DNA of 61,309 nt from DASWOJ01 sp964242415 (GTDB taxonomy: Bacteria > Pseudomonadota > Alphaproteobacteria > Acetobacterales > Acetobacteraceae). This document shows positions 18,272 to 26,426 of the stretch, piece after piece. A program made the translations under genes and the position numbers. Where the stretch lies: NCBI GenBank assembly GCA_964242415.1, contig CAXTAT010000032.1, forward strand, positions 1 to 61,309. The letters run 5' to 3'. Every line of letters begins with the position of its first letter. Position 1 is the first letter of the stretch. The notes beneath the pieces were generated by a model. It was not told where the DNA came from. It searched no databases and saw only the letters and a list, made by a program, of their open reading frames with translations.

Positions 18272-19165
18272 ATGCGTATCCTGTTCATCACCGCGACGCG
18301 GATCGGCGATGCGGTCCTCTCGACCGGCCTGCTGAGCCACCTGTTGCAGCAGCATCCGGACGCCCGCTTCACCATCGCCTGCGGCCCGGCGGCGGCCGGG
18401 GTGTTCGCCCGCATGCCCCGGCGGGACTGCACCCTGATCGTGGACAAGCGGCGGTTCGACCTGCACTGGCTGCTGCTGTGGCGGCGCACCGTCGGCACGG
18501 CGTGGGATCTGGTGGTTGACCTGCGCGGCTCGGCGCTGGCCTTCCTGCTGCCGGCCCGCCGCCGTGCGGTGCTGCGCGGCGGACGGCAGGCCGGGCACAA
18601 GCTGCTGCACCTGGCCGAGGCACTGCACCTGGCGCCGCCGCCGCCGCCCGCCAGTTGGACCGATGCGGCGGACCAGGCCCGGGCGGAGGCGCTGCTGCCG
18701 CCGGGGGTGACGCTGATCGGGCTGGGGCCGACGGCCAACTGGTCCGGCAAGGCGTGGCCGCCGGAGCGGTTCGTCGCGCTGTTCCACGCCGTCCGCGACG
18801 GGGCGCTGCCGGGCGCGCGGCCCGTGGTGTTCGCCGGGCCAGGCGCGGCGGAGCAGGCGTTGGCCGCCCCGGTGCTGGCGGCGCTGCCGGACGCGGTCGA
18901 CCTGACCGGGCGGCTGTCGCTGCCGGAGGCGTCGGCCTGCCTGGCGCGGTGCGCGCTGTTCGTCGGCAACGACTCCGGGTTGATGCACCTGGCCGCCGCC
19001 GCGGGCACGCCGACGCTCGGGCTGTTCGGCCCGACGCCGGCCAGCGAGTATGGCCCGACCGGCCGCCGCGCCGCCGCCGTTCTGGCCCCGGGTCCGGAGG
19101 GCGCCGCACCGATGGCCGGACTGACGGTGGACGCAGCCGTTGCCGCCGCGCTGGCCCTGCTGTGA
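18272..19165 (+). CDS. Glycosyltransferase family 9 (heptosyltransferase-like)
   Basis: A 297-residue GT-B fold transferase. The start MRILFITATRIGDAVLSTGL is the typical GT9 N-terminus (R-I-G-D loop). The C-terminal donor-binding half has FVGNDSGLMHLAAAAGTPT (from residue 230) and LFGPT, the GT9 signature. Family members add ADP-heptose to lipopolysaccharide core, though outside enterics the sugar varies. It is followed after two bases by a GT4 gene and then asnB, so the three form one transcription unit for surface-glycan synthesis. The sugar and acceptor cannot be told from sequence. Confidence 0.9.
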   Translation: MRILFITATRIGDAVLSTGLLSHLLQQHPDARFTIACGPAAAGVFARMPRRDCTLIVDKRRFDLHWLLLWRRTVGTAWDLVVDLRGSALAFLLPARRRAVLRGGRQAGHKLLHLAEALHLAPPPPPASWTDAADQARAEALLPPGVTLIGLGPTANWSGKAWPPERFVALFHAVRDGALPGARPVVFAGPGAAEQALAAPVLAALPDAVDLTGRLSLPEASACLARCALFVGNDSGLMHLAAAAGTPTLGLFGPTPASEYGPTGRRAAAVLAPGPEGAAPMAGLTVDAAVAAALALL

Positions 19166-19167
19166 GG

Positions 19168-20178
19168 ATGGCGCACGTCATGGCCGGGGCGCCCGCAGGT
19201 GGGGCGGAGCTGTTCTTCGAGCGCCTGACCACCGCCCTGCACGGCGCCGGGGAGACCGTGCTGCCGGTGATCCGCCACGATGCCGCGCGTGCCGCCCGGC
19301 TGACGGAGGGGGGCTTGCAGCCGGTGCAGCTTGGCTTCGGCGGCGCGCTGGACCTGCTGACCCGGCCGCGCCTGTCGGCCCTACTGCGGCGATTCGCGCC
19401 GGGCATCGTGGTGGCGTGGATGAACCGGGCGGCGCGGCTGACCCCCCGCGGCGGCTGGGTGCTGGCTGGGCGCCTGGGCGGGTACTACGACCTGGGATAC
19501 TACCGGCGCTGCGACCACCTGATCGGCAACACCCGCGGCATCGTGCAGTGGGTCGCGGCCCAGGGGTGGCCGGCGGCGCGGGTGCATCACCTGCCGAACT
19601 TCGCGCCGGACCTGCTCGGCGCAAAACCGGCCGCCCTGCCGACACCGCCGGGCGCGAAGGTCGTGCTGGCGTTGGGCCGGCTGCACCGCAACAAGGCGTT
19701 CGACATCCTGGTGCGTGCCCTGCCGCTGCTGCCCGGCGTGCATGCCGTGCTTGCAGGGGAGGGGCCGGAACGGGCGGCCCTGCTGGCGCTGGCGCGGCGG
19801 GAGGGGGTGGCGGACCGCTTCCACCTGCTCGGCTGGCGCACGGACCAGGCGGCGCTGCTGGCCGCGTCCGGCGTGCTGGCCTGCCCCAGCCGGCATGAGC
19901 CGCTGGGCAACGTCGTCATCGAGGCGTTTTCGGCGGGATGCCCGGTGGTCGCGGCGGACGCGGCCGGGCCGGTCGAGCTGATCGAGGATGGCGTCACCGG
20001 CCTGCTGACGCCCCGCGAGGACCCGCGCCGGCTGGCCGATGCGCTGGGCGCGGTCCTGGGCGACGCTGCCCTCGCCGCCCGCCTGGCCGCCGCCGGCCGC
20101 GCCTGCTACCTGGCCGAGCACGCCCCGGCCCCCGTCCTGCACCGCTGGCGCGCCACCCTGGCCCGGCTGGCCGCCTGA
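19168..20178 (+). CDS. Glycosyltransferase family 4
   Basis: A 336-residue GT-B retaining glycosyltransferase. The N-terminal half has the acceptor loop MAGAPAGGAELFFERL. The C-terminal GT4 domain has VLALGRLHRNKAFDILVRAL, VLAGEGPERAAL and the E-x7-E region HEPLGNVVIEAFSAGCPVVA, whose acidic residues contact the nucleotide-sugar. The start at 19168 lies two bases after the GT9 stop with GAGG immediately upstream. Its TGA overlaps the asnB ATG (TGATG), so translation is coupled to asnB. It probably acts on lipopolysaccharide or another envelope glycan. Confidence 0.9.
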   Translation: MAHVMAGAPAGGAELFFERLTTALHGAGETVLPVIRHDAARAARLTEGGLQPVQLGFGGALDLLTRPRLSALLRRFAPGIVVAWMNRAARLTPRGGWVLAGRLGGYYDLGYYRRCDHLIGNTRGIVQWVAAQGWPAARVHHLPNFAPDLLGAKPAALPTPPGAKVVLALGRLHRNKAFDILVRALPLLPGVHAVLAGEGPERAALLALARREGVADRFHLLGWRTDQAALLAASGVLACPSRHEPLGNVVIEAFSAGCPVVAADAAGPVELIEDGVTGLLTPREDPRRLADALGAVLGDAALAARLAAAGRACYLAEHAPAPVLHRWRATLARLAA

Positions 20179-21941
20179 TGTGCGGCATTGCCGGCCTGGT
20201 TCTGTCGCCCGCCAGCCCGCCGCCCGACCCGGCCGTGCTGACCGCCCTGGCCCGCGCCCTGGCGCACCGCGGCCCCGATGGCGGCGGCCACGCCACGGTG
20301 GGCCGCACCGCGCTGGTGCACACCCGCCTGGCGATCATCGACGTGGCCGGCGGCGACCAGCCCCTGTACGCCGGCCCGGCCGCGCTGGTCGCCAACGGCG
20401 AGGTCTATAACTACCGCGAGCTGCGCGACACCCTGCCCGGCACCCGCTTCGCCACCGGCAGCGACTGCGAGCCGCCGCTGCACCTCTGGCTGCGCGACGG
20501 CGTGGGATATGCGGCGCCGCTGCGCGGCATGTACGCCATCGCCATCCACGAGCGCGCCCAGCGCAGCGTGACGCTTACCCGCGACCCGTTCGGCATCAAG
20601 CCGCTCTACATCGCGCAGATCGAGGGCGGCCTGGCCTTCGCCTCCGAGCCGCAGGCCCTGCTGGCCGCCGGGCTGGTCCGCCGCACGCTGCGCCCGGCGG
20701 CGCGGGAGGAGCTGCTGCAGGTGCAGTTCACCTCCGGCGCCGAGACCATCTTCTCCGGCATCCAGCGCGTGCTGCCCGGCGAGACCCTGCAGGTCGCCGA
20801 CGGCCACATCCTGGACCGCACCCGCGCCGCTGCCCTGCCCGATGGCGGGCCGGAGACCATCACCGAGGACGCCGCCCTGGCCCGGCTGGACCGCGCCCTG
20901 GAGGAGAGCGTCGACCTGCACCAGCGCAGCGACGTGCCGTATGGCATGTTCCTGTCCGGCGGTGTGGACAGCGCCGCCGTGCTGACCGTCATGGCGCGGC
21001 TGAACAGCCAGCCGGTGCGTGCCTACACCGCCGGGTTCGCCGCACCGGGCGCAGCGGACGAGCGCGAGCACGCCGCCGCCGTCGCCCATGCCGCGGGGGC
21101 GCACCATGAGACGCTGGAGATCACCGAGGCGATGGTCTGGCGGCACCTGCCGGAGATCGTCGCCTGCATGGACGACCCGGCTGCCGACTACGCCATCATC
21201 CCGAGCTGGTTCCTGGCCCGCCGCGCCCGGCAGGACGTGAAGGTGGTGCTGTGCGGGGAGGGCGGGGACGAGGTGTTCGGCGGCTATGGGCGTTACCGCA
21301 GCGCGATGCGGCCGTGGTGGCAGGGCGGGCGGGTGATGCGCAGCCGCGGCGCGTTCGACACGCTGGACGTGCTGCGGACGCGGCCGATGGGCTGGCGCGA
21401 CGGCCTGGCCGCGGCGGAGGTCAGCGCCACCCGTCCCGGCCGCACCCGGCTGGCGGTGGCGCAGGCGACCGACGTGGCGGACTGGCTGCCGCACGACCTG
21501 CTGCTGAAGCTGGACCGCTGCCTGATGGCACATGGCGTGGAGGGGCGGACGCCGCTGCTGGACCCCGCCGTGACCGCCGCCGGGTTCCGGCTGCCGGACG
21601 CGATGAAGGTGCGTGATGGCCGGGGCAAGTGGCTGCTGCGGCAGTGGCTGGCGCAGCATATGCCCGCGGCGCGGCCGTTTGCGCCGAAGCAGGGTTTTAC
21701 GGTGCCGGTTGGGGCCTGGATCGCCGGGCAGGGGGCGCGGCTGGGACCCTTGGTTGCGGCGCAGCCCGGCGTGGCGGAGATCGCCGACCCTGGCCGGGTT
21801 GCCGCGCTGTTCCGTGCCGCCGGGTCGGGGCGGCATGAGGGTTTCGCGGCCTGGACGCTGCTGTTCTACGCCCTGTGGCATCGCACCCACATCCTGGGCC
21901 ATGCGCCGGCCGGCGACGTGTTCGAGACCCTCAGCCATTAG
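20178..21941 (+). CDS. asnB: Asparagine synthase (glutamine-hydrolysing)
   Basis: A 587-residue class II amidotransferase. Cys2 of MCGIAGL is the glutaminase nucleophile once Met is removed, with RLAIIDVAGGDQPL and NGEVYNY typical of the N-terminal domain. The synthetase domain has the pyrophosphatase loop FLSGGVDSAAV and LCGEGGDEVFGGYGRY. It makes asparagine from aspartate, ATP and glutamine; homologues within glycan clusters sometimes amidate sugars or lipids instead. Context with two glycosyltransferases leaves both options open. It overlaps the GT4 gene by one base and is followed by a dihydroorotase gene eight bases later. Confidence 0.92.
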   Translation: MCGIAGLVLSPASPPPDPAVLTALARALAHRGPDGGGHATVGRTALVHTRLAIIDVAGGDQPLYAGPAALVANGEVYNYRELRDTLPGTRFATGSDCEPPLHLWLRDGVGYAAPLRGMYAIAIHERAQRSVTLTRDPFGIKPLYIAQIEGGLAFASEPQALLAAGLVRRTLRPAAREELLQVQFTSGAETIFSGIQRVLPGETLQVADGHILDRTRAAALPDGGPETITEDAALARLDRALEESVDLHQRSDVPYGMFLSGGVDSAAVLTVMARLNSQPVRAYTAGFAAPGAADEREHAAAVAHAAGAHHETLEITEAMVWRHLPEIVACMDDPAADYAIIPSWFLARRARQDVKVVLCGEGGDEVFGGYGRYRSAMRPWWQGGRVMRSRGAFDTLDVLRTRPMGWRDGLAAAEVSATRPGRTRLAVAQATDVADWLPHDLLLKLDRCLMAHGVEGRTPLLDPAVTAAGFRLPDAMKVRDGRGKWLLRQWLAQHMPAARPFAPKQGFTVPVGAWIAGQGARLGPLVAAQPGVAEIADPGRVAALFRAAGSGRHEGFAAWTLLFYALWHRTHILGHAPAGDVFETLSH

Positions 21942-21949
21942 GAGCCGCC

Positions 21950-23275
21950 ATGCCCGAACACTTCGACCTGCTGCTGCGCGGCGGCACGCTGGTGCTGCCC
22001 TGGGGTGAGGAGGTCGGCGACGCCGGGGTGCGCGACGGCCGCATCGCCGCCTTGGGCGTGCCCGGCGATGCGACGGCGGACCAGGTGGTGCAGGCCGCCG
22101 GCCTCCATGTGCTGCCCGGCCTGATCGACCCGCATGTGCATCTGCGCGACCCCGGCGACCCCGCCATCGAGACCATCCCGACCGGCACCCGCGCCGCCGT
22201 GCTGGGCGGCCTGGCGGCGGTGTTCGACATGCCCAACACCGCGCCCGCCATCACGGACGCCGCCCGGGTCGCCTGGAAGCAGGACTATGTCGAGGCGAAT
22301 GCCTGGTGCGACATGGGCCTGTATGTCGGCGCGACGAAGGCCAACACCGCCGAGCTGGCCACCCTGGAGCAGGGGCGCGGCGTGTGCGGCGTAAAGGTAT
22401 TCGCCGGCAGCTCGACCGGCGACCTGCTGATCGAGGACGACGCCTCGCTGGAGCAGGTGATGCGCCACGGCCGGCGCCGCGTGTCCTACCATAGCGAGGA
22501 CGAGTACCGGCTGCAGGCCCGCAAGCCCATGTTCAAGCTGGGCGACCCCTACAGCAGCCACATGGAATGGCGGGACGAGGAGTGCGCCTTCCTCGGCACC
22601 CGCCGCCTGATGGCGCTGGCCCGCCGGACCGGGCGGCCCGCGCACATCCTGCATGTCTCGACGGCGCAGGAGCTGGAGTACCTTGCGGGCTACCGCGACA
22701 TCGCCACGGTGGAGCTGCTGGTGAACCACCTGACGCAGATGGCGCCGGAGGTGTACGAGCAGCTTGGCGGCATGGGCGTCATGAACCCGCCGATCCGTGG
22801 TCGCCGCCACTGGGAGGCCGCCTGGGCCGCGGTGCGCGACGGCACGGCAGACACCATCGGGTCGGACCACGCGCCGCACGCCCGCGCCGCCAAGATGAAG
22901 CCCTGGCCCGACTGCCCGGCCGGGCTGACCGGGGTGCAGACGCTGGTGCCGGTCATGCTGGACCACGTCGCGGCGGGCCGGCTGAGCCTGGGGCGCATGG
23001 TGGACCTGATGTGCGCCGGGCCGGCACGGGTGTACGGCGCGGTCGGCAAGGGGCGGCTGGCCGTGGGCTATGACGCCGACTTCACCCTGGTGGACCTGCG
23101 GCGGCAGCGGGTGATCGAGGACGCCTGGATCGCCTCGCCCTGCGGCTGGACGCCGTTCAACGGTATGCGGGTGACGGGGTGGCCCGTTGCCACCATCGTT
23201 CGCGGCAGCGTGGTGATGCGCGATGACGAGGTGCTGGGGCGTCCGCTGGGACGGCTGGTGCGCTTCCGCGGCTGA
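21950..23275 (+). CDS. pyrC: Dihydroorotase (class I amidohydrolase)
   Basis: A 441-residue metal-dependent amidohydrolase. The zinc ligands are in DPHVHLRDPG (about 61-70), the carboxylated Lys in VKVFAGSSTGDLL, further His in SYHSEDEY and HILHVSTAQE, and the catalytic Asp in SDHAPHARAAK. Class I dihydroorotase cyclises carbamoyl-aspartate in pyrimidine synthesis; allantoinase and hydantoinase are close relatives, but H-x-H-L-R-D-P-G with MPNT favours dihydroorotase. ATG at 21950 follows TAGGAGC at ideal spacing. No pyrB is adjacent, so this may be a second copy or act apart from the main pathway. Confidence 0.88.
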   Translation: MPEHFDLLLRGGTLVLPWGEEVGDAGVRDGRIAALGVPGDATADQVVQAAGLHVLPGLIDPHVHLRDPGDPAIETIPTGTRAAVLGGLAAVFDMPNTAPAITDAARVAWKQDYVEANAWCDMGLYVGATKANTAELATLEQGRGVCGVKVFAGSSTGDLLIEDDASLEQVMRHGRRRVSYHSEDEYRLQARKPMFKLGDPYSSHMEWRDEECAFLGTRRLMALARRTGRPAHILHVSTAQELEYLAGYRDIATVELLVNHLTQMAPEVYEQLGGMGVMNPPIRGRRHWEAAWAAVRDGTADTIGSDHAPHARAAKMKPWPDCPAGLTGVQTLVPVMLDHVAAGRLSLGRMVDLMCAGPARVYGAVGKGRLAVGYDADFTLVDLRRQRVIEDAWIASPCGWTPFNGMRVTGWPVATIVRGSVVMRDDEVLGRPLGRLVRFRG

Positions 23276-23337
23276 CCGGCGGCGCAGGCTGACGCCAACC
23301 GCTTTCGACCCTGACCGGTCCTGTCCCGAGCCTCCCC

Positions 23338-23363
23338 GTCATTGCGGGCCGGCTTCGGCGCGG
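23338..23363 (+). repeat. Short interspersed repeat B (copy 1)
   Basis: GTCATTGCGGGCCGGCTTCG with GCGCGG following. Related copies occur at 39437-39462 (same strand) and 44800-44822 (opposite strand), all in spacers. It resembles the cgtcattgcgag... motifs scattered in many proteobacterial genomes. Confidence 0.65.
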
Positions 23364-23487
23364 AAGGGGGGCCACGGTGGGATCAGTGCGGGGTGCTCAC
23401 AGATCGGCGGGCGGATCGAGCACGCCGTGCGCCGGGCCATGGGCGGCCGGGCATGGGGCGGCAGCTCTCAACACTGGCCACAAGGAA

Positions 23488-24666
23488 CTACGTGGCCGCC
23501 TCGGTCCCGTCGGGCGTCACTGGCACGGGGAGACCCAGTCGCCACACCGTTCCGCCGTTGAAGTGGGTATCCAAGCTGCCGCCTATTCGCTCCACCAGCC
23601 GTCTGACCAGGCTTAATCCGTTTCGCGAAGTGCCTGCCTTGGCTGGGAACCCTGCCCCGTCGTCCTGGATCGTGAGCACCGCGGCGGTGGGACCAGAGCG
23701 GGTCAGGGTTACGGTGATCGTGCCGCCCCGGTCCGGGAAGGCATGGTCGTAGCTGTTGGTCACCAGCTCCGCGACCGCCATTCCCACCGCCGAGACCTCC
23801 TCGATGCCGAGCGCGACCGGCTCCACCTGGCAGACGATGTGCACGGGATGCGTATGCTCGGCCTGCATGGCGGGCAGGCTGGTGCACAGCGCGTTGAGGT
23901 AGCCGGCCAGGTCCACCGTCCCGCTCAGCCCGACGCCGAGCAGGCTGTCATAGACCTGCGACAGCGTGGTCACGCGGCGCACGATCAGGTCGATCCCGTC
24001 CCGCGCCACGCCGCTCGCCGTGCCCCGGGCGTACCTGTCCAACATGCTGGTGATCATGTGCAGGTTGTTCCTGACCCGGTGCTGCAGCTCCTCCGCCAGC
24101 AGGTTCTTGGCGGCCAGGGCAGCCTGCAGCGCCTTGACCCGGGTTGCCGTGGCGACGGCTTCGGCAAGCACATTAGCAAAGCCGGTTAGAAAGTTGATAT
24201 CGTGCATGTCGTACTGGTGCTGCGAGGGGCTATCGACTTCCAGCACGCCATAGGGTGGCCCCTCGAAGCCGGGGATGACGACATCCACGGTCGAGATGAT
24301 GCCATGCTCCTTGTAGAAGGCTGGCAGGACCAGGTTGTTGCCCTCGTTGATGTTGCGGATGATGATCGGCTCTCCGGTGATGTAGGCGCGTCCCTGCGGC
24401 GAGCTTTCATTGGCCTGCGACACCACCCGGCCAACCACGCCTGCCTTCCAGCCCCATCCGGCCTCGATGAGAAGATCCTGCTCCGAGGTGCGGTAGCGGC
24501 AGACCTTGCAGAACGGCACGTCCAGGGACGCAGCGCAGATGCGTGCCGCTTCGGTCAGAACCTTGATCAGGTCAGGTTCGCGGAAGGCGAAGCTCCCGAA
24601 CACCGCCAGGGCGGCCTGCTGTCGAAGCAGTTTCCCGACGGTGTGATCGCTGCTGATGTCGGACAT
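23488..24666 (-). CDS. GAF-domain sensor histidine kinase (HisKA_2 type)
   Basis: A 392-residue soluble kinase. Residues about 35-175 form a GAF sensor domain (ARICAASLDVPFCKVCRYR, RNINEGNNLVLPAFYKEHGI, GVLEVDSPSQHQYDMHDINF). A short coil leads to the HisKA_2 phospho-acceptor ELQHRVRNNLHM, with His196 the likely site. The ATPase domain follows: N box AVAELVTNSYDHAFP, G1 IQDDGAGFP, G2 RNGLSLVRRLVERIGG. HisKA_2/HWE kinases in alphaproteobacteria commonly feed the general stress response or light/redox signalling. No response regulator, PhyR or EcfG gene is nearby, so it is an orphan. No membrane segment is present, so the signal is cytosolic. Confidence 0.92.
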   Translation of the reverse strand: MSDISSDHTVGKLLRQQAALAVFGSFAFREPDLIKVLTEAARICAASLDVPFCKVCRYRTSEQDLLIEAGWGWKAGVVGRVVSQANESSPQGRAYITGEPIIIRNINEGNNLVLPAFYKEHGIISTVDVVIPGFEGPPYGVLEVDSPSQHQYDMHDINFLTGFANVLAEAVATATRVKALQAALAAKNLLAEELQHRVRNNLHMITSMLDRYARGTASGVARDGIDLIVRRVTTLSQVYDSLLGVGLSGTVDLAGYLNALCTSLPAMQAEHTHPVHIVCQVEPVALGIEEVSAVGMAVAELVTNSYDHAFPDRGGTITVTLTRSGPTAAVLTIQDDGAGFPAKAGTSRNGLSLVRRLVERIGGSLDTHFNGGTVWRLGLPVPVTPDGTEAAT

Positions 24667-25233
24667 AGCACGTTAACCTACGAAGGGAGGGTTACAACCT
24701 TAATCGGCAAAATTATACAATGCCTGGTACTCCGCGCACTGTTTTAAGTACTCTACAGAACAATTCCTAATACAGCTGCAGATATATCGGAGTGCGCTCG
24801 CCCGTGAAATTCGTCACGGCGCGTCAACGGCGCTGTGACCTCCTCCAACTGGGACCACGGTAGGAACTCGTGCGGGCTCGCCATGCGTCGGCGATGCGCA
24901 GGCAGGTCCGCGTGCTGAGCCGCTGCTACCCCGGTAGGCTGCGCACTGGATCCTGAGTGCGGCCCCGCCGCGTCCCGCATTTCGGGGCCGTTTCCAGGGC
25001 TGTCGGTGGTGCGCACGAACCCCTAGCGTGGATGCCCAGACGTTGGTGCGCAGATGCGCGGAGACAGATTGCCGGGCACGTCTGCCACCGTGGTCCTGGC
25101 TCTGGATCGTCACGCCGCATGCACGGCCTGCGATGCCGGCATCTTTCCATAGGTCAAGTTCTCGGGGACATCAGCCGCCGTGCAACCCGGCCAAGGCGGC
25201 CCCGTTCCCTCGGCAAACGTCTGGAGCCCTACG
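24667..25233. other. Long divergent intergenic region, AT-richer next to the kinase gene
   Basis: 567 bp without a convincing gene. The first about 130 bp (24667-24795) are clearly AT-richer than the rest of the window. They contain a consensus -10 for the kinase gene and an imperfect palindrome TAACC (24674-24678) / GGTTA (24090+600, that is 24690-24694) just before its start. The remaining part is GC-rich; readings of 70-100 codons there lack ribosome sites and family features. The promoter of the Tat-SDR gene is expected near its right end but is not recognisable. Confidence 0.6.
24712..24717 (-). promoter_or_regulatory. Consensus -10 hexamer for the sensor kinase gene
   Basis: The minus strand reads TTGTATAATTTT, a perfect TATAAT about 46 bp upstream of the kinase ATG in an AT-rich pocket. 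No good -35 lies at 16-18 bp, so it may need an activator. Confidence 0.45.
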
Positions 25234-26304
25234 ATGAGCAATGACGATCTGCCGACCCCCAAGGGCCTCGATCCCGTCCGGCGCAGCCTGGTGCTGGGTG
25301 GCGGCGTGGCGGCCAGCGTCGCCATGGCGGCCGGCGCCGTGGCGCAAACCCGCACCGATGCCCGCCCCGACGGCGGGCCGCAACGGCTGGACGGGCAGCC
25401 GATGCCGGAGCCGCCGGCGGGCAAGTCGGCTGGTCCGGTGACGCCCGGCCGCGGCACGGTGCTGACCAACAAGGTGGCCGTGGTGACAGGCGGCGCCCGC
25501 GGCATCGGCCGGGCCATCGCGGTGGAGTTCGCGGCCAACGGCGCCGACGTGGTGATTCTCGACATCGCCGCCCCCGTCAGCCCGGCGTCCGACGCCGAAC
25601 CCGCGACGATGGACGACATGGCTGAGACCGTGCGCCAGGTGCAGGGCTATGGCCGCCGCGCCGTGGCGATCCGCGCCGACATCCGCGACATCGCCGCCCT
25701 GCGCGCCGCCGCCGAGCAGGTGCAGCGGGAGTTCGGCCGCCTCGACATCGTCGTCGCCAACGCCGCCATCCAGCGGTGGAAGCCGCTGCTGCAGATGGAG
25801 GACACCGACTGGGCCGACGTGATCGACAACAACCTGAACGGTACCGCCAACACCGTCCGCGCCTTCGCCCCGGCGATGGTGGCGCAGAAGCGTGGCCGGA
25901 TGATCCTGGTGTCGTCCATGCAGGGCAAGCACGGCACCAAGGACGGCAGCAGCTACTCGGCGTCCAAGTGGGGCATCCTGGGCCTGATGAAGTCGGCGGC
26001 GATGGAGCTGGGGCAGTACAGCATCACGGTGAACGCGCTGATCCCCGGCCTGGTCGATACGCCGCTGACCCGGTACAACACGCGGCTGGTCGAGACCATG
26101 GCCGAGACGGGCCGGACGCCGCCGGAGCACCCGACACCGCAACAGGCCTGGGACGTGCGGGCGCCGACCGTGCCGCTGAAGGTGGGCTGGCTGCAGCCGG
26201 ACGACATATCCCCGGCGGCGGTGTTCCTGGCGTCCGACGCGGCGGCGATGGTGACCGGCGCGGAGTACGAGGTCACCGGCGGCGACAGCGCGAAGGACGT
26301 GTAG
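25234..26304 (+). CDS. Tat-exported short-chain dehydrogenase/reductase
   Basis: A 356-residue SDR with an unusual N-terminus. Residues 1-38 are a twin-arginine-type signal: RRSLVLGGGVAASVAMAAGA with Arg16-Arg17 followed by an uninterrupted hydrophobic run and an AVAQ cleavage-like site. A roughly 40-residue proline/glycine linker follows. The SDR domain is classical and complete: TGGARGIG (85-92), NAA (176-178), Ser227/228 and YSASK (Tyr241, Lys245). ATG 25234 follows GGAG. Classical SDRs are cytosolic and need NAD(P); export through Tat would carry the folded, cofactor-loaded enzyme into the periplasm. The N-terminal segment might alternatively be a membrane anchor. The substrate is unknown. 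Confidence 0.85.
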   Translation: MSNDDLPTPKGLDPVRRSLVLGGGVAASVAMAAGAVAQTRTDARPDGGPQRLDGQPMPEPPAGKSAGPVTPGRGTVLTNKVAVVTGGARGIGRAIAVEFAANGADVVILDIAAPVSPASDAEPATMDDMAETVRQVQGYGRRAVAIRADIRDIAALRAAAEQVQREFGRLDIVVANAAIQRWKPLLQMEDTDWADVIDNNLNGTANTVRAFAPAMVAQKRGRMILVSSMQGKHGTKDGSSYSASKWGILGLMKSAAMELGQYSITVNALIPGLVDTPLTRYNTRLVETMAETGRTPPEHPTPQQAWDVRAPTVPLKVGWLQPDDISPAAVFLASDAAAMVTGAEYEVTGGDSAKDV

Positions 26305-26398
26305 CCGGCGCAGAGGGGAGGGACAGGCCGCCCCTCGATCCCATAGTCGTGCCGGAAAGGCGCGGTCGCAGACGTGGCGCTTACGCTGGGACCTCCCT

Positions 26399-26404
26399 TA
26401 TACT
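26399..26404 (+). promoter_or_regulatory. Possible -10 element before the dsbD-type gene
   Basis: TATACT lies 22 bp before the chosen ATG. No -35 match stands out at 16-18 bp (the hexamer there is GCGCTT). The position suits a short-leader promoter for the dsbD-redoxin pair, but support is weak. Confidence 0.35.
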
Positions 26405-26426
26405 GCCCATGATGCGGGAGGCGTGC

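Noticed and set aside
24753..25113. Readings of 70-100 codons in the kinase-SDR spacer
   Set aside because: No ribosome sites, unnatural composition and overlap on both strands. They look like chance open frames in GC-rich DNA.
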